Assembly: GCF_025426255.1 (NCBI RefSeq)
Contig: NZ_CP104861.1
Location: forward strand, 2,790,001-2,854,000
DNA length: 64,000 nt
Direction of reading: 5' to 3'
Source of the DNA: Pseudomonas fragi
GTDB taxonomy: Bacteria > Pseudomonadota > Gammaproteobacteria > Pseudomonadales > Pseudomonadaceae
Each line of letters starts with the position of its first letter. The first letter of the stretch is position 1. Below are positions 8,596 to 16,440 of the stretch, piece by piece. The position numbers and the translations under genes were made by a program. Below the pieces are notes generated by a model. That model saw only the letters and a list, made by a program, of their open reading frames with translations, did not search any database and had not been told where the DNA came from.

Positions 8596-8735
8596 CTGCA
8601 TCGAGGACGACATGCTGGCCTCGGTATATCCGCACGCTGACCAGCCGCTCAAGAGTGGGGGCGGATTACTTATTAGGAAGGCTCGTCGCCTTACTGGTCT
8701 GGTTCACAGAAAATGTAACTGAAAATCCACTAGCC
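8596..8735. other. Intergenic stretch upstream of the Dam remnant
   Basis: The stretch continues the decayed region. A minus-strand frame shows ERL-like residues that may be frameshifted methylase sequence, but I cannot align it securely. No gene or terminator is seen. Confidence 0.3.
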
Positions 8736-9653
8736 TCAGTCCACTGTCTGCAACCAATTAAGTAAATCCATTTCCAAGCTGCCTGGCTTAGGTGCTGTGG
8801 GAAATAGAAGGCAGTAGCGTGAGCCGTCTTCAACAAAACCTAGTGGCGCGGCCAACACACCGCTCTGGATATCGTCGCGCACTAAGTGCCATGGACCAAT
8901 GGCCACCCCGAGGCCTGCGACAGCTGCTTGGATGCTGAAATAAAAGTGCTCAAAAGATTGCATCTCCATGGAAGGAGTGGGCAGTCCTTTTGCACTAGCC
9001 CACTCCTGCCAAGCCATAGGTCGGCTAGTAGTCTGAAGCAGTGGGGCCGTGGAGCGCAGACATTTCCTGCTTTTACTGAACCACTGATCTGCCATTTCTG
9101 GTCTGCATACAGGGCCGACCTTTTCTGGGAATAGGCTCTCAACATGATAGCCGGGGGGGCGAGGAAAATCGTCCCGCCGAATGGCCAAATCTATGCCATG
9201 GTCGAACGAAAAGCTGCCGCCGCCGGCCACTAAATGAATTTCTGGTCCCCTATGATGTGTTTGGAAGTTGCTCCAACGAGGGATCAACCATCGCATTAAC
9301 AGCGTTGGCTCGCAGGACAGGACAAGCTGGCGAGCACGACGGGCATCGGTACGTATCTCGCGAACTGCCTGGTTCATCAATCCAAGCCCTTCACTAACGG
9401 CTTTCGCCAAACGTCGTCCGGCGTCTGTTAAAAAAACCCTTCGGCTACGCCGCTCGAACAGGTCAACACCTAGATCCTCCTCAAGCAAGCGCACCGCTCG
9501 GCTTATGGCACCTGGCGTCAGATGCAACTCCTCAGCCGCACGGGCGAAGTTTTCGAACCGTCCGGCCGATTCGAAGCAACGCAGCGCGAGCAGAGAAGGC
9601 GTGCGAGCTTCAGAGATTAGTGAGCTGTACTCACTATTTTCTTCAGAAATCAT
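8736..9653 (-). CDS. LysR-family transcriptional regulator
   Basis: A 305-residue LTTR when started at ATG 9653. The HTH is in PSLLALRCFESAGRFENFARAAEELHLTPGAISRAVRLLEE, followed by the wing VDLFERRSRRVFL. The C-terminal effector domain ends with VAIGPWHLVRDD and a short tail, as in GcvA-like members. A longer in-frame GTG start at 9698 would fall within the intergenic promoter and has no ribosome site; the chosen ATG also has only a weak one. It diverges from a LysE-type exporter gene 66 bp away, so it probably regulates that exporter in response to an amino acid or a similar ligand. Confidence 0.88.
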   Translation of the reverse strand: MISEENSEYSSLISEARTPSLLALRCFESAGRFENFARAAEELHLTPGAISRAVRLLEEDLGVDLFERRSRRVFLTDAGRRLAKAVSEGLGLMNQAVREIRTDARRARQLVLSCEPTLLMRWLIPRWSNFQTHHRGPEIHLVAGGGSFSFDHGIDLAIRRDDFPRPPGYHVESLFPEKVGPVCRPEMADQWFSKSRKCLRSTAPLLQTTSRPMAWQEWASAKGLPTPSMEMQSFEHFYFSIQAAVAGLGVAIGPWHLVRDDIQSGVLAAPLGFVEDGSRYCLLFPTAPKPGSLEMDLLNWLQTVD

Positions 9654-9719
9654 CGTTATTACCAGAGCAAATAATCTGTAAATATTGCTTTTTACCACTA
9701 AGAATTCGAAGAGTACGGC

Positions 9720-10337
9720 ATGAACGAATGGATAGCTGTAATCACCATTACAATACTCGCATGCGTCAGTCCGGGGCCGGATTTCGCCATGGTTTCTCGC
9801 AATGGATTGCTACTGTCTCGACGGGCGGGAGTCCTCACAGCTGTGGGAATTGGTACTGGGGTTCTAGTCCACGTCTGCTATACCTTGCTCGGACTAGGCT
9901 TAGTGCTTCAACAAACGCCTTGGTTGTTCAATGCGCTGAAGCTGGCTGGAGCTGCGTATCTTGTCTACCTAGGCATCAAAATGCTTCGTTCCAGGCCGGT
10001 TATTGAAGAGCTGGATGCACCGTTAACCGCTATGTCAGATCTGGCAGCTTTACGCACGGGATTTCTCACAAACGCGTTGAATCCGAAAACATCGATCTTC
10101 ATCGTTAGTTTGTTCATTGGTGTAGTACGACCGGACACCTCCCTGACAGTGCAAATTGCATATGGCGTGTTCATCGCTGGGGCGCACGCGGTGTGGTTTA
10201 GCCTCGTCGCGTTGTGCTTCTCTGCCGGGATAGTGCGCGAGAAACTAGTGGCCTCACGGCAATGGATTGACCGATTTTTTGGAGGCCTACTGGTGAGTTT
10301 CGGGATTCTGCTGACAATCGCTCAGCGTTCAGTCTGA
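9720..10337 (+). CDS. LysE/RhtB-family amino-acid exporter
   Basis: A 205-residue inner-membrane protein with about six hydrophobic segments and the family signature at the N-terminus (CVSPGPDFAMVSRNGLLLSRRAG). Further family marks are AYLVYLGIKMLRSR in the centre and a conserved GFLTNALNPKTSIFIVSLF segment. These exporters move amino acids or related small metabolites out by proton exchange. It diverges from a LysR gene, as in the classical LysG-LysE pair, and stands alone on its strand. The exported substrate cannot be predicted from sequence. Codon use and length look normal. Confidence 0.92.
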   Translation: MNEWIAVITITILACVSPGPDFAMVSRNGLLLSRRAGVLTAVGIGTGVLVHVCYTLLGLGLVLQQTPWLFNALKLAGAAYLVYLGIKMLRSRPVIEELDAPLTAMSDLAALRTGFLTNALNPKTSIFIVSLFIGVVRPDTSLTVQIAYGVFIAGAHAVWFSLVALCFSAGIVREKLVASRQWIDRFFGGLLVSFGILLTIAQRSV

Positions 10338-10444
10338 GGTGAATTTGCCCCTGCGCTGGGCCTTCAAGCACGCCGCGTGTTCGAGTTGTTTCTCGACCTG
10401 ACTCTGTTATGTATGAATGTGTACTTGAGCAGTTTGAGTGACAG

Positions 10445-11971
10445 TCACTGATGAGAATGAGCAGCTTTGCTCGAACGAAAGACCCAGCAGCTCGCCGCCA
10501 CCAGCACCCATGCTGCAATACCGCCATACAGCATTACCCAGCCAAACCCATGCGCCAACGCTGCATTGGCGACATCGACCGGAATCGTAGTTACCTGGCC
10601 AGTCTGCGCCAACACGGCAGCATTGCCGGCTGAAATACTCTCCGCCAACAACCTCAGTTGCACATCATCGGGCGAGCCAGGTAACTGGCTGCGCAAGGAA
10701 GACAGGATGCCTTCCACCAAGATGAATCCCATCAATGCAATATTGATTGCAAGACTGATCATACGAGCGCTGATATCAATTCCTGATGCCATGCCAGCAC
10801 GTGCGCTGGGCACCGATCCGGTGGTGGTATTGGTTACCGGCGTGTTGGTCAGTCCCAGGCCGATCCCGGCGACCAGACAGCCTGGAAGCATCGTCAGCCA
10901 GCTGGCCTGCGTGACACTGCTGCCCCATTTCATCAGCAGGAACCCTAGGCCGATGGTGAACAAGCCTGCGGGAATCACCACGTCAGGTCGATAGCGCAGC
11001 GCCAGCCGTTCGCCTAATGGGGGGATAACCAACGTCGGTAGTGTGTAAGCCAGCAGTGCCAGACCGGTGCCAACACTGGCGTAGCCAAGGCTATTTTGAA
11101 AGTACAGAGGCAGGTAGATCATGAATGGCCAGAAGCTGAAGTTCATGCCTGCCGACCCTAGCAAAGCACCCGAGAAGCGGCGGATGCGCAACACAGAGAA
11201 GTCGAACATGGGATCGACATGGCGTCGCTGCGCAACGACAAAGACAATGAAGCTGACCATTGCCACTATCAGGCTGGCGATGGACGAACCGCTGGAGAAA
11301 CCCACCCCCGCTCCCTGCGTGATGAACCAGGAAAGACCCAACACTGCCAGCGACAGCGAAATAATGCCCAACACATCCAGCCTGCGACGCTGCGGATCAC
11401 TTGATTCATCGACACCGACGATCACCAGTACCAACGCGAGTACCGCAATTGGCGCATGCACCAGGAATACCCATTCCCAACTCGACAACGCCACGATAGC
11501 GGCGCCGATAATCGGACCGAACCCCAAACCAATGCCGAACACGATCCCCCAGGCACTGAAAGCTTTACCGCGCGAAACTCCAGACTGGAATCGATGAGAC
11601 AGAACGGCCACCTGGCAGATCAGCATGGCACCACCGGCCATGCCTTGCAGGAATCGGCTGGCAATCAAGACACTGGCGCTGTCCGCCCATCCACAGCCTA
11701 GTGAGGTCATACCGAAAAGCACCAGGCTAATGATAAACACTCGCTTGCGCCCATACCGATCCGCCAGTGTGCCGGTGGCCATCAGTACCGTGGTGCAGGC
11801 GATGGTGTAGGCATTCATGATCCACTGCATATCTTTGAAATCGCTGCGCAGAACCGATTCAAGTGTGGGCAGAATGGCCGGCACGCTCGAGATTTCCAGG
11901 CCGAACATCAGCGAGGCCAAGCAAACGGCGGCTATCGTGAAAACATCTTTTTGCGAAGAAGAGAACTGCAT
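10445..11971 (-). CDS. MFS transporter, DHA2 (14-TM) drug-efflux family
   Basis: A 508-residue major facilitator with about 14 hydrophobic segments. The loop motif GTLADRYGRKRVF (motif A) comes early, then RFLQGMAGGAML (motif B region) and GIVFGIGLGFGPIIGAAI (antiporter motif C). This layout fits the EmrB/QacA-type DHA2 proton antiporters, which export hydrophobic toxic compounds. ATG 11971 has GGAAG upstream; a longer frame reaching 12124 would read through the promoter and is rejected. The gene diverges from a LysR regulator 164 bp away, which probably controls it. No membrane-fusion partner is present. Confidence 0.92.
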   Translation of the reverse strand: MQFSSSQKDVFTIAAVCLASLMFGLEISSVPAILPTLESVLRSDFKDMQWIMNAYTIACTTVLMATGTLADRYGRKRVFIISLVLFGMTSLGCGWADSASVLIASRFLQGMAGGAMLICQVAVLSHRFQSGVSRGKAFSAWGIVFGIGLGFGPIIGAAIVALSSWEWVFLVHAPIAVLALVLVIVGVDESSDPQRRRLDVLGIISLSLAVLGLSWFITQGAGVGFSSGSSIASLIVAMVSFIVFVVAQRRHVDPMFDFSVLRIRRFSGALLGSAGMNFSFWPFMIYLPLYFQNSLGYASVGTGLALLAYTLPTLVIPPLGERLALRYRPDVVIPAGLFTIGLGFLLMKWGSSVTQASWLTMLPGCLVAGIGLGLTNTPVTNTTTGSVPSARAGMASGIDISARMISLAINIALMGFILVEGILSSLRSQLPGSPDDVQLRLLAESISAGNAAVLAQTGQVTTIPVDVANAALAHGFGWVMLYGGIAAWVLVAASCWVFRSSKAAHSHQ

Positions 11972-12135
11972 CGTGATCTTCCAGATCAAGTTGATGGGCT
12001 CCGGCAAGACCGCTCTGAATGTCAGCCTCGCCAGACATAACTCCAAGTGACCGGCCGCATTCTGGAAGTAATTAAAAAATGACAGAAATGATTTAATTTC
12101 GTAAGTTTTATTAATATTCGTCATGAGTTGACTAA

Positions 12136-12996
12136 ATGGACTTCGACCCAGCGCTATTGCGTGCTTTTGTCGCGATCAAGGAAACCGGCAGTTTCACTCG
12201 TGCCGCAGAGCGGCTGCACTTGAGCCAGTCAGCGATCAGTCATCAAATCCGTCGCTTGGAAGAACAGGCCGGTACCACGCTACTGGTGCGCACCACCCGA
12301 CGTTTGACGCTGACAGAAGATGGCGAAGATTTCCTGCGCCATGCCGAACACGTCCTAAGAGCGCAAGACGCCCTCTCCCGGCGTTTCGAAGCGTCGTCGG
12401 TATCCGGGACCGTGCGCTTCGGAGTGCCTGAAAATTTTATCGGCGACGGCCTGCCGCCGTTACTGACTCGGTTCGCCAGACAATTTCCCGCCGTACGTCT
12501 GGATGTAACCGTTGGCACCTACCTTGATCTGCGCGCGCTGGTCGATGCCGATGGGCTCGATCTGGCCGTCGTCATGGCATTGCCGGGCAGTCCGCCCGGC
12601 GGTACCGTGCTGCGCGAAACCCGGTTTGTCTGGGCCGCAGCGCAGAGTTTCGACTTTACCGGCGACTCCCCTTTGCCGCTGGCGTTTGCACCAACGCCCT
12701 GCTTGCACCGCCAAGTGGCCGTAGAGGCATTGGAGCATTCCACTGTGGATTGGCGGGTCGCCTTTACCTCCCCAAGTCAACAAGGACTGCGGGCAGCAGT
12801 GTTGGCGGGGCTTGCCGTCACCGCTCTACCGTTGGGAGATCTAGAGCCCGGCATGGTAGTTATTGACGGCCAACATGGCCTGCCAGCGCTGCTGGATGCT
12901 GACTTCAGACTGATTTGGAGTGCCACAGGAAAGACGCCTGCGGCCAATGCATTTGGGCAGCTGCTGGTAGAGATGTCTGAGTCGCCATCAATCTAG
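12136..12996 (+). CDS. LysR-family transcriptional regulator (LrhA-like)
   Basis: A 286-residue LTTR. The N-terminus DPALLRAFVAIKETGSFTRAAERLHLSQSAISHQIRRLEEQ is a textbook LysR HTH, followed by RTTRRLTLTEDGEDFL. The C-terminal part contains the effector-domain features LDLAVVMALPG and AVLAGLAVTALPLGDLE, and is close in style to the LrhA/HexA group and to the protein at 41315. It diverges from the DHA2 transporter gene, so it most likely senses an exported compound and regulates efflux. The ribosome site is weak, but no alternative start preserves the HTH. Confidence 0.92.
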   Translation: MDFDPALLRAFVAIKETGSFTRAAERLHLSQSAISHQIRRLEEQAGTTLLVRTTRRLTLTEDGEDFLRHAEHVLRAQDALSRRFEASSVSGTVRFGVPENFIGDGLPPLLTRFARQFPAVRLDVTVGTYLDLRALVDADGLDLAVVMALPGSPPGGTVLRETRFVWAAAQSFDFTGDSPLPLAFAPTPCLHRQVAVEALEHSTVDWRVAFTSPSQQGLRAAVLAGLAVTALPLGDLEPGMVVIDGQHGLPALLDADFRLIWSATGKTPAANAFGQLLVEMSESPSI

Positions 12997-13063
12997 AACA
13001 AGCTGACTGCCATTGGCATTCCAGAGTCAGTGCCCTGTTGATTGTGAAGGGTGGCTTTGGATG

Positions 13064-13120
13064 GTTGCGGCTCTTAGCGACGGCCGCAATCGGTCCAGAA
13101 GCGGACGTGTTAGAGCAGGG
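13064..13120 (-). repeat. Degenerate dispersed repeat, copy 4
   Basis: The minus strand reads ACGTCCGCTTCTGGACCGAT then TGCGGCCGTCGCTAAGAGCC, matching the family order seen at 14570, 8090 and 3627. Confidence 0.5.
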
Positions 13121-13171
13121 AAATTAATCTGTTCCCCGTTTAATTAATTGAACGACTGCGTTGATCAATTA

Positions 13172-13204
13172 TGTATGCGAACATACAATATGCGCACATA
13201 CATA
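13172..13204. promoter_or_regulatory. Tandem dyad operator upstream of the SRPBCC-EVE-MarR operon
   Basis: TGTATG-CGAA-CATACA (13172-13187) is a perfect 6-bp inverted repeat. A related TATG-CGCA-CATA dyad follows at 13190-13201. Both lie directly before the ribosome site of the first gene, where a MarR repressor would block transcription. The operon's third gene encodes a MarR protein, so autoregulation is the likely purpose. Confidence 0.6.
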
Positions 13205-13217
13205 AAGGGAGTTCAGC

Positions 13218-13649
13218 ATGCCTCACACTCACCACGCCAGTGCTTCGTATAGCCACGAAACTAGCGCAACCACCGCCACGATTTGGGGGTTTTTCACAGA
13301 CGTCGCTGGCTGGAAGGAATGGAATGCAGGCGTCTATTCGTGCGTACTTGAGGGTCTCTTCATTAAAGGCACGTGGATGACGATGGTGTTGCCGGATCAG
13401 GAGGTCATTAAGTCCCAGCTCGTAGAAGTCACTGAACCTACCGGGTTTACAGACGAGACCACGCTTGGCGACATCACTGTGCGCGTGAGGCATGAAGTGA
13501 GTTTATTGCCCGCTGGAAACTGCTCAATCACTTACACGATCGATGTAAACGGAATCGGCGCCCAGGCAGTTTGTGATCAGGTTTCTTCTGACTTTCCAGA
13601 CGTATTGCGCGCTCTGGCAGAACGGGCAGAACGGCAGGTGAGCCAATGA
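13218..13649 (+). CDS. SRPBCC (START/polyketide-cyclase-like) family protein
   Basis: A 143-residue single-domain protein with the pattern of the SRPBCC ligand-binding fold: an early strand YSHETSATTATIWGFFTDVAGWKEWNAGV, a central beta-sheet (TEPTGFTDETTLGDITVRVRHEV) and a C-terminal helix (DFPDVLRALAERAERQ). Such proteins bind hydrophobic ligands or act on polyketide-like molecules; the substrate is not evident. A strong ribosome site (AAGGGAG) precedes ATG 13218. It is first in a tightly coupled operon: its stop overlaps the next start (ATGA). The operon ends with a MarR regulator, suggesting induction by a small aromatic or lipophilic compound. Confidence 0.85.
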   Translation: MPHTHHASASYSHETSATTATIWGFFTDVAGWKEWNAGVYSCVLEGLFIKGTWMTMVLPDQEVIKSQLVEVTEPTGFTDETTLGDITVRVRHEVSLLPAGNCSITYTIDVNGIGAQAVCDQVSSDFPDVLRALAERAERQVSQ

Positions 13650-14083
13650 CTCAGGCGTGGCTTGGCGTTGTGTCGCGCTCGCACGTTTGGCAAGGTGTGG
13701 AGGGAGGTTTTGCGCAGGTATGCCATGGCAAGGCTCAGCCGCTACGCAGAATGAAGAAAGGCGATATTTTCGTCTACTACTCACCGAGTGTGGAGATGCA
13801 AGGCGCCCCTCTGAAAGCATTCACAGCGCTGGGGATGATCCAAGACGACGAGGTTTTTGAATACGACATGGGCAACGGTTTTGTACCGTTTCGCCGCCGA
13901 GTTAAGTATGGCCAGGCAAGAGAAGTGCCCCTGGAAACAGTGCGAGGGGATTTGGATCTGTGTGTCCCGCGAAACTGGGGCATTATTTTGAGGCGTGGTC
14001 TGATTCCCCTAACCGATAACGACATTGGCGTCATTGCCCGCGCGATGGACGTTGATCTGGCAGCATTGAGGAGTAACCCATGA
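13646..14083 (+). CDS. EVE-domain protein (UPF0310-like)
   Basis: A 145-residue protein with the EVE/PUA-like pattern: AWLGVVSRSHVWQGVEGGFAQV at the N-terminus, then RRMKKGDIFVYYSPS and a central FTALGMIQDDEVFEY, ending with a helix rich in small residues. EVE domains bind modified bases in nucleic acids in the families studied, but many stand-alone members have no known role. It overlaps both neighbours by ATGA junctions, so the three proteins are produced together. Pairing of EVE with an SRPBCC protein and a MarR regulator is not one I recognise as a characterised system. The family call is from motif memory and fairly secure. Confidence 0.85.
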   Translation: MTQAWLGVVSRSHVWQGVEGGFAQVCHGKAQPLRRMKKGDIFVYYSPSVEMQGAPLKAFTALGMIQDDEVFEYDMGNGFVPFRRRVKYGQAREVPLETVRGDLDLCVPRNWGIILRRGLIPLTDNDIGVIARAMDVDLAALRSNP

Positions 14084-14553
14084 CGTCGAAGCCACTCCCC
14101 ACCGTCCACAGCGGACCGTCTGACAGCCCTGGATTTTTGCTCTGGCGCATCTCCAATAACTGGCAGCGAGATCAGCGCGCAGCGTTGCAACCGCTGGGTT
14201 TGACGCACACTCAGTTCGTCATGCTGGCAGTCGTTACCTGGTTCAGTTCGCAAGAACCTCTTACCCAGACGCGACTATCGCAGTTGACCGGCAGTGACCC
14301 AATGACAACATCTCAGACGGTTCGCACGCTCCTCGCCAATGGTCTGCTCGAGCGGAATGCCCATCCTACCGACACTCGGGCCAAGGTAATTTCCGTCACC
14401 GATGCCGGGCGAGAATTGGCGCAAGAGGCCGTCCTTGTTGTGGAGGAAGTTGACCGCCAATTTTTCTTACCGTTGGGCGAGCAGCGGTCCAGCTTGGTAC
14501 AGTTTTTTCAAATGATGCTCGACAAAGGGCCAGTGCCGGATGAATTGTCTTGA
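14080..14553 (+). CDS. MarR-family transcriptional regulator
   Basis: A 157-residue winged-helix protein. The N-terminal dimerisation helices include FLLWRISNNWQRDQRAALQPLGLTHTQF. The recognition region LSQLTGSDPMTTSQTVRTLL is followed by the wing RNAHPTDTRAKVISVTDAGREL, whose D-R pair is the family hallmark. It is the last gene of the SRPBCC-EVE-MarR operon (ATGA overlap with the EVE gene). Tandem dyads at 13172-13204 are the obvious candidate binding sites. It likely represses the operon until a ligand, perhaps one handled by the SRPBCC protein, is bound; that link is inference. Confidence 0.92.
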   Translation: MTSKPLPTVHSGPSDSPGFLLWRISNNWQRDQRAALQPLGLTHTQFVMLAVVTWFSSQEPLTQTRLSQLTGSDPMTTSQTVRTLLANGLLERNAHPTDTRAKVISVTDAGRELAQEAVLVVEEVDRQFFLPLGEQRSSLVQFFQMMLDKGPVPDELS

Positions 14554-14569
14554 TTATGTAGACACGCAA

Positions 14570-14595
14570 TGACCGCTTCTGGCCGATTCTGTTGA
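14570..14595 (+). repeat. Degenerate dispersed repeat, copy 5 (short)
   Basis: GACCGCTTCTGGCCGATTCTG lies just downstream of the MarR gene and gives the clearest core of the family also seen at 1011, 3627, 8090 and 13064. Confidence 0.5.
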
Positions 14596-14614
14596 AAAAT
14601 TGCTCTTTTAAAGG

Positions 14615-15559
14615 TCAGCTTGCAGACGTCTGCTTTAACCAGTCCAGAATTGTCTTGGTTGTCTCTTGTGGCTTTTCTTCCTGAATCCAGTGGCCTGTGT
14701 CCAGGCTGACAACCTCGACGTTTGGCACAAAGTCACTCAGATTTGGGGACTTTGGTATCGTATCGCGGTCCCCGTAGATCATTAGCGCGGGGTGATGAAC
14801 AATCGGGTCAACGTCCGCCAAAAGATGCCAGTTGCGGTCCAGATTTCGATACCAGTTGATACTGCTCGTGAAGCCAGAGACCTCAAACGCGGCGTCGAGG
14901 ACAGACAGCTCGGCATCTGTCATGAGCGGCTCTCCGGTATCAGCCTCGGCCTCAGCCAAGTTGATCATTGCCATTCCTAGTTCGGGTGCTTGTGTTTGTT
15001 CGTTCTTGCGATACAGATTTCGAAGGAACTGTTGCCTGTTTTGATCCAGGATCGCATCCGCCACTCCGGGGTGCCGATTGAAATGCACCATGTAGTTATC
15101 AGGCCCCATGAAGCTTTCGATCAACTCCACCCACGGGATGTCACCCCGTTCCTGATAGGGAAGTGCGAGCGCGATGAGCTTGCTCACTCGGTTTGGATGC
15201 AGTAGCGCCGTACCCCAGACAACATTAGCGCCCCAATCATGGCCGACAAAGACGGCATCGTCGTATCCGAAGTGATCAAGCAGCGCGACAAGGTCGTCAG
15301 TCAAATGCGCGAGGTCATATGCGGTCACGTCAGTCGGCCGTGCAGAATTGCCATACCCACGCTGGTTCGGCACGATGACGTGATAGCCAGCGGTCGCAAG
15401 CGCTGGCAATTGATGCCGCCAGCAAAAGGCATGCGCCGGCCAGCCGTGACAAAGTACGATCGGGTTTCCAAAATTTTCTTTTCCTGCTTCAAAAACTTCC
15501 AATTCAACACCGTTTACCGAGATCAAAGTGGGCATGGGAAAGCCGTTGGAGTTAAACAT
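14615..15559 (-). CDS. Alpha/beta hydrolase, epoxide-hydrolase-like
   Basis: A 314-residue soluble enzyme. The oxyanion motif HGWP (about 39-42) and the nucleophile context VGHDWGANVVWG, with Asp in place of Ser, place it with epoxide hydrolases and haloalkane dehalogenases. MIYGDRD (acid) and DTGHWIQEEKP (base His) complete the triad. The cap contains several tyrosines (INWYRNLDRNW), as needed for epoxide activation. A strong ribosome site (AAAAAGGAAG) fixes the start at 15559. It diverges from a WYL-domain regulator with a perfect palindrome between them, so substrate-inducible expression is likely. Haloalkane or haloacetate activity cannot be excluded. Confidence 0.9.
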   Translation of the reverse strand: MFNSNGFPMPTLISVNGVELEVFEAGKENFGNPIVLCHGWPAHAFCWRHQLPALATAGYHVIVPNQRGYGNSARPTDVTAYDLAHLTDDLVALLDHFGYDDAVFVGHDWGANVVWGTALLHPNRVSKLIALALPYQERGDIPWVELIESFMGPDNYMVHFNRHPGVADAILDQNRQQFLRNLYRKNEQTQAPELGMAMINLAEAEADTGEPLMTDAELSVLDAAFEVSGFTSSINWYRNLDRNWHLLADVDPIVHHPALMIYGDRDTIPKSPNLSDFVPNVEVVSLDTGHWIQEEKPQETTKTILDWLKQTSAS

Positions 15560-15676
15560 TTATCTTCCTTTTTGGTTTGGATGGGCGATCAGGCAGCGGC
15601 GCAGCACTTGATGCCGGTAGTTCCGAGGATTCGTGCCAGACATCCAGCTGACGTCGACACTCGTAAACTACGAGGT

Positions 15677-15701
15677 AAAGGTGTCAAAATCTGACACCTT
15701 T
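15677..15701. promoter_or_regulatory. Perfect inverted-repeat operator between hydrolase and WYL regulator
   Basis: AAAGGTGTCA, a 5-bp spacer, then TGACACCTTT: perfect 10-bp arms, ending 19 bp before the regulator's ATG. Position and symmetry point to a homodimeric repressor, most simply the adjacent WYL protein, controlling itself and the divergent hydrolase gene. Confidence 0.65.
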
Positions 15702-15720
15702 GATTATTGATCCAAAGAAG

Positions 15721-16440
15721 ATGAATGTTCGCCTTCGACAAGAAGCCATCATACGCAGCCTCCGCCGCAACGGATCATCAACCATTGCCGAGCTCGCAGG
15801 CCAGGTAGGGGCATCCCGCAGCACGCTATTACGTGACATTAATGCGTTGCGAGAACAGGGTTTTGTCATTCGCTCTGAACCTGGTCGCGGCGGCGGGCTG
15901 CAACTTGACCCCCGTTCAGTTCAGACCGCGCCACGTCTTTCAGTGATCGAGGTTTTTGCGCTTTTGATCAGCGTGGCATCTATGCGTGCGGCGGGAAATC
16001 TACCATTCTCAAGCGTTGCAGATACCGGACTTGCAAAGATTGAAAAGGCACTGCCGTCAGACAAAATTCGGGATTTGCGGCATTTTCTGGACTGTCTGTA
16101 TATTGGAGAACTTGCCCCGCAGGTGGACAGAACCAATATCGGAACAATGGACCCTGCCTTGCTTCCGGAATTTGAGGCAGCCTTTCTTCAGCGCCTGCAT
16201 CTGCGATTCAATTACCGCGATGCAAAAGGTGAAAGCAGCACACGTGTGGTTGAGCCGCAAGCGATGCTGATTCTGCCGCCACTCTGGTATCTGGTGGCCT
16301 GGGATCCTGCACGTGAAGATTTCCGGCATTTCCGCATGGACAGGATCAGAGAACCGTACTGTATCGAAGGAACGACGTTTCGAAAACGGAACGTCGTTTT
16401 CGATGATGGCGTCCGACCTCTGGATAATTCACGGCGCTAG
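15721..16440 (+). CDS. HTH/WYL-domain transcriptional regulator (DeoR-like HTH)
   Basis: A 239-residue regulator. The N-terminal winged helix (RQEAIIRSLRRNGSSTIAELAGQVGASRSTLLRDINALREQG) is of the HTH_11/DeoR type. The C-terminal WYL domain includes PPLWYLVAWDPAREDFRHFRMDRI, with its W-Y-L residues and basic ligand-binding patch. WYL proteins often sense nucleic-acid-derived or other small ligands; those next to single metabolic genes act as local repressors. ATG 15721 is preferred because the alternative TTG at 15700 would overlap the palindromic operator. It diverges from the epoxide-hydrolase-like gene. The C-terminus seems complete, though slightly short for the family. Confidence 0.88.
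   Translation: MNVRLRQEAIIRSLRRNGSSTIAELAGQVGASRSTLLRDINALREQGFVIRSEPGRGGGLQLDPRSVQTAPRLSVIEVFALLISVASMRAAGNLPFSSVADTGLAKIEKALPSDKIRDLRHFLDCLYIGELAPQVDRTNIGTMDPALLPEFEAAFLQRLHLRFNYRDAKGESSTRVVEPQAMLILPPLWYLVAWDPAREDFRHFRMDRIREPYCIEGTTFRKRNVVFDDGVRPLDNSRR

Noticed and set aside
13140..13170. TTAATTAATTG stretch as an integration or attachment site
   Set aside because: No second copy and no integrase nearby; it fits an AT-rich promoter better.
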